NCBI GenBank assembly: GCA_902494715.1
Contig: CABUUJ010000019.1
Location: forward strand, 1-34,167
DNA from: an uncultured Collinsella sp.
GTDB taxonomy: Bacteria > Actinomycetota > Coriobacteriia > Coriobacteriales > Coriobacteriaceae
Reading direction: 5' to 3'
Length of the DNA: 34,167 nucleotides
The position numbers were made by a program, and so were the translations under genes. Positions within the stretch are counted from its first letter, which is position 1; the number at the start of each line of letters is the position of its first letter. The notes under the pieces are model-generated. The model worked only from the letters and a program-made list of their open reading frames with translations, made no database searches and was not told where the DNA came from. This document shows, one piece after another, positions 7,409-15,026 of this stretch.

Positions 7409-8362
7409 ATGGAACCTAAGCAGTATTACATCGGCATCGACGTCGGCGGCACTTCGGTTAAGGAGGGCCTGTTCGACGAGGACGGCAACCTGCTTGCCAA
7501 GGCCAGCGTGCCCACGCCTCCCATCGTTGACGCTGCGGGCTTTGCTGCGGTGACTGAGGCTATCGACCAGGTGGTCGCCAAGGCCCAGATTCCGCGTGCC
7601 TTTGTGGCGGGCATTGGCCTGGCCGTTCCGTGTCCCATCCCGGCATCGGGCGATGCCAAGGTCAAGGCCAACATTGCCATTAACCTGCCCGAGCTGAGGA
7701 TCGCCATTCAGAAGCACTGCCCCGACGCGGTCGTTAAATACGAGAATGATGCCAACGCCGCCGCCATGGGCGAGGCCTGGCTCGGCTCTGCCAAGGGCGT
7801 ACAGAACGTGGTGATGGTCACCATCGGTACCGGCGTGGGCGGCGGCGTTATCGTTAACGGCGACGTGGTATCGGGTGTTGTGGGCGCCGGCGGCGAGATT
7901 GGCCACATGTGCCTGAACCCGGCTGAGGAGCGCACCTGCGGCTGTGGCGGCCATGGCCATCTGGAGCAGTATTCCAGCGCCACCGGCGTGGTGAGCAACT
8001 ACCTTGCCGAGTGCAAGAAGGCGGGCGTCGAGCCCATTGAGCTCACCGGCCCCTCCGATTCCAAGGACGTGTTCCAGGCCTGCCGCGAGGGCGACAAACT
8101 CGCGCTGGCAGCTGCCGATACCATGGCTGACTATCTCGGCCGTGCTCTGGCACTTATCGCCAACGTGGTCGACCCCGAGATGTTCCTGGTCGGTGGCGGC
8201 GCGTCCGCTTCGGCCGATGTCTACCTCGATAAGGTCCGCGAGCACTTTAAGCAATACGCGCTTTCCGCCTCGCGCGAGACGCCCATTAAGGTCGCTTCGC
8301 TCGGAAACGACGCCGGCATCATCGGCGCTGCCTACGTAGCCCTGCGCGCCGCCGGTAAATAG
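7409..8362 (+). CDS. ROK-family glucokinase
   Basis: A cytoplasmic sugar kinase, most likely ATP-dependent glucokinase feeding glycolysis. The ATP-binding loop IGIDVGGTSVKEGLFDEDG lies at residues 9-27. The catalytic region has KYENDANAAAMGE and TIGTGVGGGVI. The ROK zinc motif is seen as GHMCLNPAEERTCGCGGHGHLE (CxCG, then GHLE), with its Cys cluster near residue 177. Length is about 317 residues, standard for the family. ATG at 7409 follows AAAGGTGGG, and a TACCAT -10 candidate is at 7369-7374. Glucokinase is the best guess, but ROK kinases for other hexoses or N-acetyl sugars look very similar. Confidence 0.88.
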   Translation: MEPKQYYIGIDVGGTSVKEGLFDEDGNLLAKASVPTPPIVDAAGFAAVTEAIDQVVAKAQIPRAFVAGIGLAVPCPIPASGDAKVKANIAINLPELRIAIQKHCPDAVVKYENDANAAAMGEAWLGSAKGVQNVVMVTIGTGVGGGVIVNGDVVSGVVGAGGEIGHMCLNPAEERTCGCGGHGHLEQYSSATGVVSNYLAECKKAGVEPIELTGPSDSKDVFQACREGDKLALAAADTMADYLGRALALIANVVDPEMFLVGGGASASADVYLDKVREHFKQYALSASRETPIKVASLGNDAGIIGAAYVALRAAGK

Positions 8363-8371
8363 CTGCTGCAA

Positions 8372-8410
8372 GGGGGTCAAGTTGCTTTGCACCAACACGG
8401 TGCAAAAGGG
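8372..8410. repeat. REP-like element downstream of the ROK kinase gene
   Basis: GGGGTCAAGTTGCTTTGCACC is nearly the reverse complement of the repeat at 1993-2013. It runs into a hairpin, TTTGCACC (8386-8393), loop AACAC, GGTGCAAA (8399-8406), followed by AGGGACAG. It begins about 10 bp after the kinase stop. Confidence 0.65.
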
Positions 8411-8528
8411 ACAGCCTTGGCCCCCATGCCTGCCCCAAAATATGCCGTGCCCCTTCCGTCTGCGAAGGCTCGGCGCCAGCGTGCTACCATAGCTACGTCC
8501 AAGTACACATATCAAGTGGAGGATATCC

Positions 8529-9452
8529 ATGGCAAACGTTCTTGTCTTTGGTCACCAGAACCCCGATAACGACGCCATCATGAGTGCCGTCGTCCTGTCC
8601 CAGCTGCTTAACCAGGTTGAGTATGCCGGCAACACCTACGAGGCTTGCGCTCTGGGCCAGCTTCCGGCCGAGTCCGCCAAGCTGCTCGCCGATGCCGGCA
8701 TTGCCGAGCCCCGCGTGATCGAGTCCGTCGAGGCCGGTCAGCTCGTCGTCCTCACCGACCACAACGAGTCCGCCCAGTCCGTCGCCGGCCTTAAGGACGC
8801 CACGGTCTTTGGTGTTGTCGATCATCACCGCATCGGCGACTTCGAGACCGCCGGCCCGCTGCACTACATCTGCCTGCCCTGGGGCTCCAGCTGCACCATC
8901 GTCACCAAGCTCGCCGGCGTGCTCGGCGTTGAGCTTTCCGACGTCCAGGCCAAGCTGCTGCTTTCGGCCATGATGACCGACACACTCATGCTCAAGAGCC
9001 CCACCACCACCGATGTCGACCGCGCCGTCGCCGCCAAGCTCGGCGAGCAGGTGGGCGTCGACCCGGTCAAGTTTGGCATGGAGGTCTTCCTTACCCGCCC
9101 GTCCGGCTCCTTCACCGCTGCCGAGATGGTCGGCAACGACATCAAGATGTTCGAGCCCGCCGGCAAGAAGCTGCTCATCGGCCAGTACGAGACCGTCGAC
9201 AAGACCCGCGCACTCGGCATGATCGACGAGATTCGCGAGGCCATGCGCGCCTACGCCGCCGAGAAGGGCGCTGACGGCATTGTCCTGTGCATCACCGACA
9301 TCATGGAGGAGGGCTCGCAGGTCCTGCTCGAGGGCGAGACCGAGGCCGCTCAGAAGGGCCTGGGCATTGCCGACGAGCACGACGGCGTCTGGATGCCGGG
9401 CGTCCTCTCCCGTAAGAAGCAGGTCGCTGCCCCCATCATGGCTGCCTGCTAG
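8529..9452 (+). CDS. ppaC: Manganese-dependent inorganic pyrophosphatase (family II, DHH)
   Basis: Hydrolyses pyrophosphate to two phosphates, pulling biosynthetic reactions forward. The 307-residue protein starts VLVFGHQNPDNDAIMSA, the family II metal-binding N-terminus. It has DHH at residues 98-100 (VVDHHRIGDF) and ends with SRKKQVAAPI, the DHHA2 phosphate-binding motif. No CBS regulatory domains are inserted, so it is the short unregulated form. ATG at 8529 has GGAGG upstream, and TACCAT at 8485-8490 is a likely -10. It is probably monocistronic, with a strong terminator at 9472-9511. Confidence 0.97.
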   Translation: MANVLVFGHQNPDNDAIMSAVVLSQLLNQVEYAGNTYEACALGQLPAESAKLLADAGIAEPRVIESVEAGQLVVLTDHNESAQSVAGLKDATVFGVVDHHRIGDFETAGPLHYICLPWGSSCTIVTKLAGVLGVELSDVQAKLLLSAMMTDTLMLKSPTTTDVDRAVAAKLGEQVGVDPVKFGMEVFLTRPSGSFTAAEMVGNDIKMFEPAGKKLLIGQYETVDKTRALGMIDEIREAMRAYAAEKGADGIVLCITDIMEEGSQVLLEGETEAAQKGLGIADEHDGVWMPGVLSRKKQVAAPIMAAC

Positions 9453-9471
9453 GTTTAGTTGACCAAACGCC

Positions 9472-9511
9472 ACGACCGGATCGCGGACGCCCCGCGCTCC
9501 GGTCGTTTTTT
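9472..9511 (+). terminator. Intrinsic terminator of ppaC
   Basis: ACGACCGGA (9472-9480) and CGCGG pair with CCGCG and TCCGGTCGT (9498-9506), with TTTTTT following. This is a textbook rho-independent terminator. Confidence 0.92.
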
Positions 9512-9554
9512 GTGCACGGCGCCGCGTCGTCTCTTGGACAGGCGTGCCCGTGCC

Positions 9555-9575
9555 GTTGAGCAAATAATGTTCAAC
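9555..9575. promoter_or_regulatory. Operator-like inverted repeat upstream of nhaA
   Basis: GTTGAGC (9555-9561) and GTTCAAC (9569-9575) form an inverted repeat with one mismatch around AAATAAT. It lies 145 bp before nhaA in an AT-richer patch, a plausible repressor or activator site. Confidence 0.3.
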
Positions 9576-9650
9576 CTGTGGTTCCGCTTTTCGGCCACAC
9601 CTGCGTGCTTGTCGTGCAGGGTAGGCTAGATGCAAGCGTAATACGTTAGA

Positions 9651-9686
9651 GCGCGGCGCCGCCATTTGGGCGGGCCGTGCTTTTTT
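9651..9686 (+). terminator. Terminator-like hairpin inside the nhaA leader
   Basis: GCGCGGC (9651-9657) pairs with GCCGTGC (9674-9680), with GCC/GGC pairing inside, and TTTTTT follows at 9681-9686. It lies 33 nt before the nhaA start, and ppaC already has its own terminator 140 bp earlier. It is therefore placed like an attenuator for nhaA. Confidence 0.6.
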
Positions 9687-9689
9687 AAG

Positions 9690-9705
9690 ACGGGAGCTTT
9701 CCCGT
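9690..9705 (+). promoter_or_regulatory. Small hairpin abutting the nhaA ribosome-binding site
   Basis: ACGGGA (9690-9695), loop GCTT, TCCCGT (9700-9705), immediately before GAAAGGAG. It could modulate access to the Shine-Dalgarno site. Confidence 0.45.
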
Positions 9706-9719
9706 GAAAGGAGCCGCCC

Positions 9720-11078
9720 ATGGCAGCAACTGAGCAGCTGTTCAACGTTCGTGAGCGCAAGCGTTTTGAGCGCCATGACATTTGGGAGCGCATCACCGAG
9801 AACGGCACGATTTCCGCCGCCGTCATGGTCTTCGCCGCCATCGCCGCCGTCATTTGCGCCAACACCGATGCCTACGAGGCCATCCATCACTTTTTGGAGA
9901 CCCCGCTGTATGTGGGTCTGGGCAACCTTACGGCCGGTCTCACCGTTGAGCTTTTCGTCAACGACTTCCTCATGGCGATTTTCTTTTTGCTGGTGGGCAT
10001 TGAGCTCAAATATGAAATGACGGTCGGCGAGCTCAAAAACCCGCGCCAGGCTATGCTTCCCATGCTGGCGGCCGTGGGCGGCGTCGTCGTTCCCGCCTGC
10101 ATCTATCTGATCTTTAACCATGCCGGCGCGCACAACGGCTGGGCCATTCCCATGGCAACCGATATTGCCTTTGCGCTGGGCGTGCTGTCGCTTTTGGGCA
10201 ATCGCGTGCCCAACGGCGTGCGTGTGTTCTTCTCGACGCTCGCCATCGCCGACGACCTCATCTCCATCGCCGCCATCGCCATCTTCTACGGTCAGAGCCC
10301 CAATCCGTTTTGGTTGGGCGCCGCCGCGCTTGTGACGTGCGCGCTCGTGTGGCTCAACAAGACGCAGCACTACCGCCTTGCCCCGTATTCGGTGCTGGGC
10401 CTGCTGCTGTGGTTCTGCATGTTCAAGAGCGGCGTGCACGCTACGCTTGCCGGCGTCATCCTGGCCTTCACCATCCCGGCCAAGTGCGGCGTCAAGCTCG
10501 ATAGCCTCACCGATTGGTTGGGCGAGTGCCTGCCGCTGCTCGATGACCGCTACGACGACGAGGCGCACATCCTGGGCCAGCATGACTTTACCGTCTCGAC
10601 CACCAAGGTCGAGCGCGTCATGCACCGCGTGACCCCGCCGCTCATCCGCATGGAGCGTCTGATCTCCACACCGGTCAACTTTGTGATCCTGCCGATCTTT
10701 GCGTTCGTCAACGCACAGGTTCGCCTAGTGGGCGTGGACATGAGCACGCTGCTCACCGACCCGGTGACGCTCGGCGTGTACTTTGGCATGCTGCTGGGTA
10801 AGCCGATCGGTATCTTTGGCATGACGTTCGCTTTGGTCAAGCTCAAGGCCTGCGAGCTGCCGCACAATGTCAACTGGCATATGATTGCCGGCGTGGGCAT
10901 TCTGGGCGGTATCGGCTTTACCATGTCGATTCTCATCAGCGGCCTCGCCTTCCCGACGGCCCAGTTTGAGGTTCTGGCTGCCAAGGCCGCTATTCTCGCC
11001 GGCTCTGTCACCGCGGCCGTACTTGGCATGATCTACATGAGTGTGATCTGCAAGCACCCCGCGCCCAAGAACGAGTAG
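9720..11078 (+). CDS. nhaA: Na+/H+ antiporter NhaA
   Basis: A secondary transporter that exports Na+ (or Li+) in exchange for protons. The 452-residue membrane protein has the family cores MATDIAFALGVLSLLGNRVP (Asp148) and FFSTLAIADDLISIAAIAIFY with the ion-binding pair Asp178-Asp179. The conserved end segment GGIGFTMSILISGLAF is also present. It is longer than E. coli NhaA (388 residues), mostly through a cytoplasmic N-terminus and an inserted hydrophilic stretch (about residues 260-305). ATG at 9720 follows AAAGGAG. The leader carries a terminator-like hairpin and an inverted repeat, which suggests regulated expression. Confidence 0.95.
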   Translation: MAATEQLFNVRERKRFERHDIWERITENGTISAAVMVFAAIAAVICANTDAYEAIHHFLETPLYVGLGNLTAGLTVELFVNDFLMAIFFLLVGIELKYEMTVGELKNPRQAMLPMLAAVGGVVVPACIYLIFNHAGAHNGWAIPMATDIAFALGVLSLLGNRVPNGVRVFFSTLAIADDLISIAAIAIFYGQSPNPFWLGAAALVTCALVWLNKTQHYRLAPYSVLGLLLWFCMFKSGVHATLAGVILAFTIPAKCGVKLDSLTDWLGECLPLLDDRYDDEAHILGQHDFTVSTTKVERVMHRVTPPLIRMERLISTPVNFVILPIFAFVNAQVRLVGVDMSTLLTDPVTLGVYFGMLLGKPIGIFGMTFALVKLKACELPHNVNWHMIAGVGILGGIGFTMSILISGLAFPTAQFEVLAAKAAILAGSVTAAVLGMIYMSVICKHPAPKNE

Positions 11079-11171
11079 GCGCGTAGAAACAGACGCCAGA
11101 GCCTGCTCGAGCGCGTGTAAAACGCGGTTTTGAGTGGTACTTGCCACCTGCCGGACACCCCAGTGGCCAAA

Positions 11172-11207
11172 AAACGCCGTTTGTGAGTACTGTCACAAAC
11201 GGCGTTT
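11172..11207. terminator. 15-bp perfect hairpin downstream of nhaA
   Basis: AAACGCCGTTTGTGA (11172-11186), loop GTACTG, TCACAAACGGCGTTT (11193-11207), then CATTTT. It is probably the nhaA terminator, and it coincides with the left end of the MITE-like element. Confidence 0.75.
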
Positions 11208-11309
11208 CATTTTAGGCGCGAAAAATAATGTACAAATCTATTCTGTCTGTGCATTAACGATTGCGTGGCTGGACGAAAAATGCCGATGCATCCTTCCAAA
11301 ACCGGACAC

Positions 11310-11332
11310 AAAAGGCCAAGACTGGCCTTTTT
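11310..11332. terminator. Bidirectional terminator-like hairpin
   Basis: AAAAGGCCA (11310-11318), loop AGAC, TGGCCTTTT (11323-11331) and one more T. The A-run and T-run on the two sides would let it work on either strand, serving nhaA and the convergent small gene. Confidence 0.7.
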
Positions 11333-11410
11333 AATTCAAAATCGCTGTTACTAAAAAAGTAACAGTACTCATATTTGCTATTTTTTGACCACAGGCCCCA
11401 ATGACTAGGT

Positions 11411-11665
11411 TTATTCCACGGTGCCGTAGATGGCGCCCCAGCCGTGGGCGGCCAAGGCGGAGTTGAGCTGGTCGCAAAGTGACTGGCGGTCGTAATAGCC
11501 GGGCGGTAGCAGGTTGACGATTTCCATGAGATCGGGCGCCAGGTCCAAGATTTCGGCCTGTACGATCAGATCCAGGCGGTCGATGGCGTGACGGTCGTAA
11601 AATAGTCCGTCGACCAGGCGCTGCAGGTCGCCGAATTCCTCGGCCTGGAATGATCCGTACTCCAT
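11411..11665 (-). CDS. Small conserved-looking protein of unknown function (84 aa)
   Basis: I do not recognise a family. The ATG at 11665 has an excellent AAGGAGG 5 nt upstream. The protein is acidic and soluble-looking, without signal or membrane segment. The sequence (MEYGSFQAEEFGDLQRLVDG, then IDRLDLIVQAEILDLAPDLM, ending ALAAHGWGAIYGTVE) looks helical, and a PPGYYDR turn follows the second stretch. It is convergent with nhaA and diverges from the aminotransferase gene 150 bp away, so it is probably its own transcription unit. The good start site and normal codon use argue that it is real. Confidence 0.8.
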   Translation of the reverse strand: MEYGSFQAEEFGDLQRLVDGLFYDRHAIDRLDLIVQAEILDLAPDLMEIVNLLPPGYYDRQSLCDQLNSALAAHGWGAIYGTVE

Positions 11666-11814
11666 AGTGCCTCCTTGGGCGCTTCACGCCGGCATGCGCG
11701 GCGATTCGTAATTCATTGCGATGGACTTAATCTATCACGGCTTCATAACGTTGCGACGGTGGCGGTCTATACTTAGAAGAATTGCAACGTACCGCTTCGT
11801 GAAAGGTCGCACCC

Positions 11815-13119
11815 ATGCAGACGATCTACCAGAAGATGGAAACCACCGAACTCGATGCCGCCATCGAGGCGCTCAAAGCCGAGGTCGCCGAGGTCAAGGC
11901 CAAGGGCCTGGCGCTCGACATGGCCCGCGGCAAGCCGTCGCCCTCCCAGGTGGACATCTCTCGACCCATGCTCGATATCCTCAATGCCGATGCCGATCTG
12001 CACGACGGCAACGTCGACTGCTCCAACTACGGCTGCTTTGAGGGCATTCCCTCGGCACGCAAGCTGGCGGGGGAGTTCCTGGGTTGCCCCGCCGAGCAGA
12101 CGCTCGTGCTGGGTTCGTCGAGCTTGCTGATCGAGCACGATATCGCCGGTATGTTCTGGCGTTGCGGCTCGTGTGGTAGCGATCCTTGGGAGGCTTACGA
12201 GGCAGCGCACGACGGCAAGAAGGTCAAGTTCCTGTGCCCGGTTCCCGGCTACGATCGCCACTTTGGCATTACCGCCGACTTGGGTATCGAGAACGTTCCC
12301 GTCGCGATGACCGACAACGGCCCCGATATGGACGAGATCGAGCGCCTCGTTGCCGCCGACGATTCCATCAAGGGCATCTGGTGCGTGCCCAAGTATTCCA
12401 ACCCCACGGGTATCACCTTTAGCGAGGACACCGTGCGCCGCCTGGTCGAGATGCACACGGCCGCGCCCGATTTCCGCATCTTCTGGGACAACGCCTACTG
12501 CGTGCACGACCTGTACGACGAGACCGACGAGCTCGCCAACATCTTTGATCTTGCCCGCGCGGCGGGCACCGAGGACCGCGTGGTGGCATTCGCCTCGACG
12601 TCCAAGATCACCTTCCCGGGTGCCGGTATCGGCTTTATCGGTGCGAGCCCCGCGGTTATCGCGGAGTTCTCCAAGCGCCTGAAGGCCGGCCTCATCAGTG
12701 CCGACAAGCTCAACCAGCTGCGTCACGTGCGCTTCCTTCCCACCATCGAGGCGGTCAAGGAGCACATGAAAAAGCATGCCGAGTTCTTGCGCCCGCGCTT
12801 TGAGGCTGTCGAGCGCAAGCTCACCGAGGGCTTGGGCGACACGGGCTGCGCCACCTGGACGCACCCCCGCGGCGGCTACTTTGTAAGCTTCGATGGTCCC
12901 GAGGGTTCAGCCCAGAAGGTCGCCGCGCTCTGCGCCGACCTGGGCGTCAAGCTCACGCCGGCTGGTGCCACCTGGCCTTATGGCAAGGACCCGCGCGACA
13001 CCAACATCCGCATCGCGCCGAGCTATCCCACGGTCGAGGACCTGGAGGCCGCGCTCGATGTGCTGGTGCTGGCCGTCAAGCTTGTCGCTGCCGAGCTTGC
13101 GCGTGCCGAGCGCGCCTAA
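11815..13119 (+). CDS. PLP-dependent aminotransferase, MocR-like aspartate aminotransferase type
   Basis: A fold-type I aminotransferase of 434 residues, most like the actinobacterial aspartate aminotransferase subgroup. The N-terminus has the LALDMARGKPSPSQVDIS arrangement. PVPGYDRHF and KYSNPTGITFS are the substrate and cofactor regions, FWDNAYCVHDL gives the cofactor Asp/Tyr, and ASTSKITFPGAGIGF holds the Schiff-base Lys. The C-terminal WTHPRGGYFVSFD and NIRIAPSYP (carboxylate-binding Arg) complete the family pattern. ATG at 11815 has AAAGG upstream, and TATACT at 11768-11773 is a good -10. The likely reaction is aspartate/2-oxoglutarate transamination; substrate specificity is inferred. 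Confidence 0.9.
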   Translation: MQTIYQKMETTELDAAIEALKAEVAEVKAKGLALDMARGKPSPSQVDISRPMLDILNADADLHDGNVDCSNYGCFEGIPSARKLAGEFLGCPAEQTLVLGSSSLLIEHDIAGMFWRCGSCGSDPWEAYEAAHDGKKVKFLCPVPGYDRHFGITADLGIENVPVAMTDNGPDMDEIERLVAADDSIKGIWCVPKYSNPTGITFSEDTVRRLVEMHTAAPDFRIFWDNAYCVHDLYDETDELANIFDLARAAGTEDRVVAFASTSKITFPGAGIGFIGASPAVIAEFSKRLKAGLISADKLNQLRHVRFLPTIEAVKEHMKKHAEFLRPRFEAVERKLTEGLGDTGCATWTHPRGGYFVSFDGPEGSAQKVAALCADLGVKLTPAGATWPYGKDPRDTNIRIAPSYPTVEDLEAALDVLVLAVKLVAAELARAERA

Positions 13120-13170
13120 CGCGCGGCTTCCCGTACTATCCGCACTTTCGATACGTAAAGGAGCGTATAC

Positions 13171-13485
13171 ATGGATTTGGGTATTTCCACCAACCCCACG
13201 CCAGAGCTCTACACCATTAAGGTAACCGGCGAGATCGATATCTCTAACGCCGATAGCCTGCGCAATGCCATCGACCTGGCGCTCGAGCAGCCCACTGAGG
13301 CCGTTGAGCTCGATTTTGCCCAGGTGAGCTACATCGATTCGACGGGCATTGGCGTGCTCGTGGGCGCCGCACACCACGCGGTCGACCACGGCAAACTCTT
13401 TAGCTGCACCAATGTGCAGCCCCCGGTGATGCGCGTGGTTCAGCTGTTGGGTGTCGACCAGGAGATTTCAATCACCGCTGCATAA
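13171..13485 (+). CDS. STAS-domain protein, anti-sigma-factor antagonist type
   Basis: A 104-residue single STAS domain. It shows the YTIKVTGEIDISNADSLRNAI start and the phosphorylation loop SYIDSTGIGVLVGAA, in which the Ser of DSTGIG is the usual site. In SpoIIAA/RsbV-type switches an anti-sigma kinase phosphorylates this Ser, and the dephosphorylated form releases the sigma factor. No kinase, phosphatase or sigma gene is adjacent, so its partner must be elsewhere. ATG at 13171 follows AAAGGAG. It lies 51 bp after the aminotransferase gene, and TACTAT just upstream suggests its own promoter. Confidence 0.9.
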   Translation: MDLGISTNPTPELYTIKVTGEIDISNADSLRNAIDLALEQPTEAVELDFAQVSYIDSTGIGVLVGAAHHAVDHGKLFSCTNVQPPVMRVVQLLGVDQEISITAA

Positions 13486-13557
13486 TCTTTGCCCCCAAAA
13501 GGGCGTGCCATTTGGCATATGTTTGTGATGCGCTCGGACGTTTTGGTGTCCGGGCGC

Positions 13558-13563
13558 TATACT
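13558..13563 (+). promoter_or_regulatory. Candidate -10 box of the tat operon
   Basis: TATACT about 75 bp before the tatA start. No convincing -35 is seen, but a small CGGAC/GTCCG inverted repeat lies just upstream. A leader hairpin GGCTCGA (13607-13613)/TCGAGCC (13620-13626) sits 2 nt before the GGAGG site. Confidence 0.4.
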
Positions 13564-13638
13564 TGACCGAATGAATAGACGAGTTCCGGCCGAATGGCGC
13601 GGTGCGGGCTCGACTCACATCGAGCCTTGGAGGTATGT

Positions 13639-14229
13639 GTGTTTGGTATTGGAGAGGGTGAGCTCGCGATCATCGTGGTCTTCGGCTTTTTGCTGTTTGG
13701 CCCGGATAAGCTCCCACAGATGGGCCGCACGATCGGCCGTGCCATTCGTCAGTTCCGCGAGACGCAGGAAAAGATGACGGCCGTTGTTCAGTCCGAGATA
13801 ATCGATCCGGTGAGCGAGGCCGCTTCGGCCCCGGTCAAGCCCAAGAAGGCTGCTGCGACCGACGACGATTCCGATGCGGACGAGGATGCCGCCGAGACGG
13901 CAGCGCCCGCAAAGAAGGAGACCTTTGCCGAGCGTCGCGCCCGTCTTGCTGCCGAGAAGGCCGCGAGCGAGGCTGCCGCCGAGGGCGAGGGTGCTGCTGA
14001 GGAGTCCGAGGCCGAGGGTGCCGAGCCTGCCGCTGCCGCTGAGCCTGTCGTCGAGCCCGAGCCTGCTGCAGAGCCGGAGTCCGAGCCCGAGCCGGCAGAG
14101 CCCACGACGGCTGACCTCTACGCCCGTCGTCCCCGCAAGCGCAAGGCCGTCGTCGACCAGCTCGCTCGCGAGCTCGAGGCCGAGGACGACGCTGCTGCCG
14201 CCGACGCCCCGAAGGGAGGCGATGAGTAA
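13639..14229 (+). CDS. tatA: Sec-independent translocase subunit TatA/TatB
   Basis: The small membrane component of the twin-arginine pathway, which forms the pore or receptor with TatC. The GTG at 13639 is chosen because GGAGG lies 5 nt upstream and the product then begins MFGIGEGELAIIVVFGFLLFG, a single membrane helix. The FGPDKLPQMGR hinge and an amphipathic helix (GRAIRQFRETQEK) follow. The rest of the roughly 196 residues is an unusually long Ala/Glu/Pro-rich acidic tail ending in a basic RRPRKRK patch. One TatA/B gene precedes tatC, so a single protein may serve both roles. The stop overlaps the tatC start. Confidence 0.9.
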   Translation: MFGIGEGELAIIVVFGFLLFGPDKLPQMGRTIGRAIRQFRETQEKMTAVVQSEIIDPVSEAASAPVKPKKAAATDDDSDADEDAAETAAPAKKETFAERRARLAAEKAASEAAAEGEGAAEESEAEGAEPAAAAEPVVEPEPAAEPESEPEPAEPTTADLYARRPRKRKAVVDQLARELEAEDDAAAADAPKGGDE

Positions 14230-15020
14230 TGCCTATCGGACCTGCGCGTATGCCGCTCTTCGATCACCTGGGAGAGCTCCGTCGCCGCCTGACCATCGTG
14301 GTCGTGTCGGTGTTTGCCGCCGCTATCGTGCTGTATTTCGCCACGCCTGTTGTGCTCGACATCCTGGAAGATCCCATCCGCTCCTTTGTGCCGGACGGTA
14401 AGTTCTACATCACTACCACGCTCGGCGGCTTTGGCTTGCGCTTCTCGCTGGCCATCAAGATGGCCGTTGTCATGTGCACGCCCATGATCATCTGGCAGAT
14501 CTTGGCGTTTTTCTTGCCGGCGCTTCGCCCCAACGAGCGCAAGTGGGTCGTGCCCACGGTGCTCGCCTCGACGGTGCTGTTCTTCCTGGGCGCCATCTTT
14601 TGCTACTTCATCATCATTCCTGCGGGCTTTGAGTGGCTCATCGGCGAGACCTCGGCCGTCGCTACGGCGCTGCCCGATCTGGAGAACTACGTCAACATGG
14701 AGCTGCTCTTTATGATCGGCTTTGGCGTGGCGTTTGAGCTGCCGCTCATCATCTTCTATCTGTCCGTCTTCCACATCGTGTCCTACGCTGCTTTCCGCGG
14801 TGCCTGGCGTTATGTATACGTTGGCCTGCTTGTGGGCTCGGCTGTGATTACGCCCGACGGCTCGCCCGTTACGCTGGGCCTCATGTATGGTGCCCTGCTC
14901 TCGCTCTACGAGATTTCGCTCGCCATTGCCCGCGTGGTCATTACCGCGCGCGAGGGCAAGGAGGGCTTGTTTGTGAGCCGTCTGGACCTGTTCTCGGACG
15001 ATGAGGACGACGAGGAGTAA
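14229..15020 (+). CDS. tatC: Sec-independent translocase subunit TatC
   Basis: The multispanning receptor for twin-arginine signal peptides. The N-terminal PLFDHLGELRRRLTIV motif is diagnostic, with the conserved LxHLxELRxR form. Six hydrophobic segments can be counted through ISLAIARVVI. Asp and Pro of VITPDGSPVT before the last helices fit the family. The C-terminus is acidic (SDDEDDEE). ATG at 14229 overlaps the tatA TAA (TAATG), showing translational coupling, and hypA begins 6 nt after the stop. Confidence 0.96.
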   Translation: MPIGPARMPLFDHLGELRRRLTIVVVSVFAAAIVLYFATPVVLDILEDPIRSFVPDGKFYITTTLGGFGLRFSLAIKMAVVMCTPMIIWQILAFFLPALRPNERKWVVPTVLASTVLFFLGAIFCYFIIIPAGFEWLIGETSAVATALPDLENYVNMELLFMIGFGVAFELPLIIFYLSVFHIVSYAAFRGAWRYVYVGLLVGSAVITPDGSPVTLGLMYGALLSLYEISLAIARVVITAREGKEGLFVSRLDLFSDDEDDEE

Positions 15021-15026
15021 ATCGGT

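Larger units (their letters stand above)
11163..11392. mobile_element. MITE-like element A (inverted AT-rich ends)
   Basis: A 230-bp segment bounded by inverted copies of one repeat. The left copy (11163-11207) reads GTGGCCAAAAAA, nine variable bases, TGAGTACTGTCAC. The right copy (11347-11392), read backwards, gives GTGGTCAAAAAA, TAGCAAATA, TGAGTACTGTTAC. A second element with the same ends is at 25699-25917. The element fills the gap between the 3' ends of nhaA and the small minus-strand gene. Its inside holds a terminator-like hairpin and no convincing gene. No transposase was seen. Confidence 0.65.

Noticed and set aside
7130..8530. 466-codon minus-strand frame opposite the ROK kinase
   Set aside because: The plus strand encodes a complete ROK kinase with all motifs; this frame is its shadow.
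8493..10625. 710-codon minus-strand open frame across ppaC and nhaA
   Set aside because: It crosses two certain genes, a terminator and a leader, and its translation has no recognisable motif.
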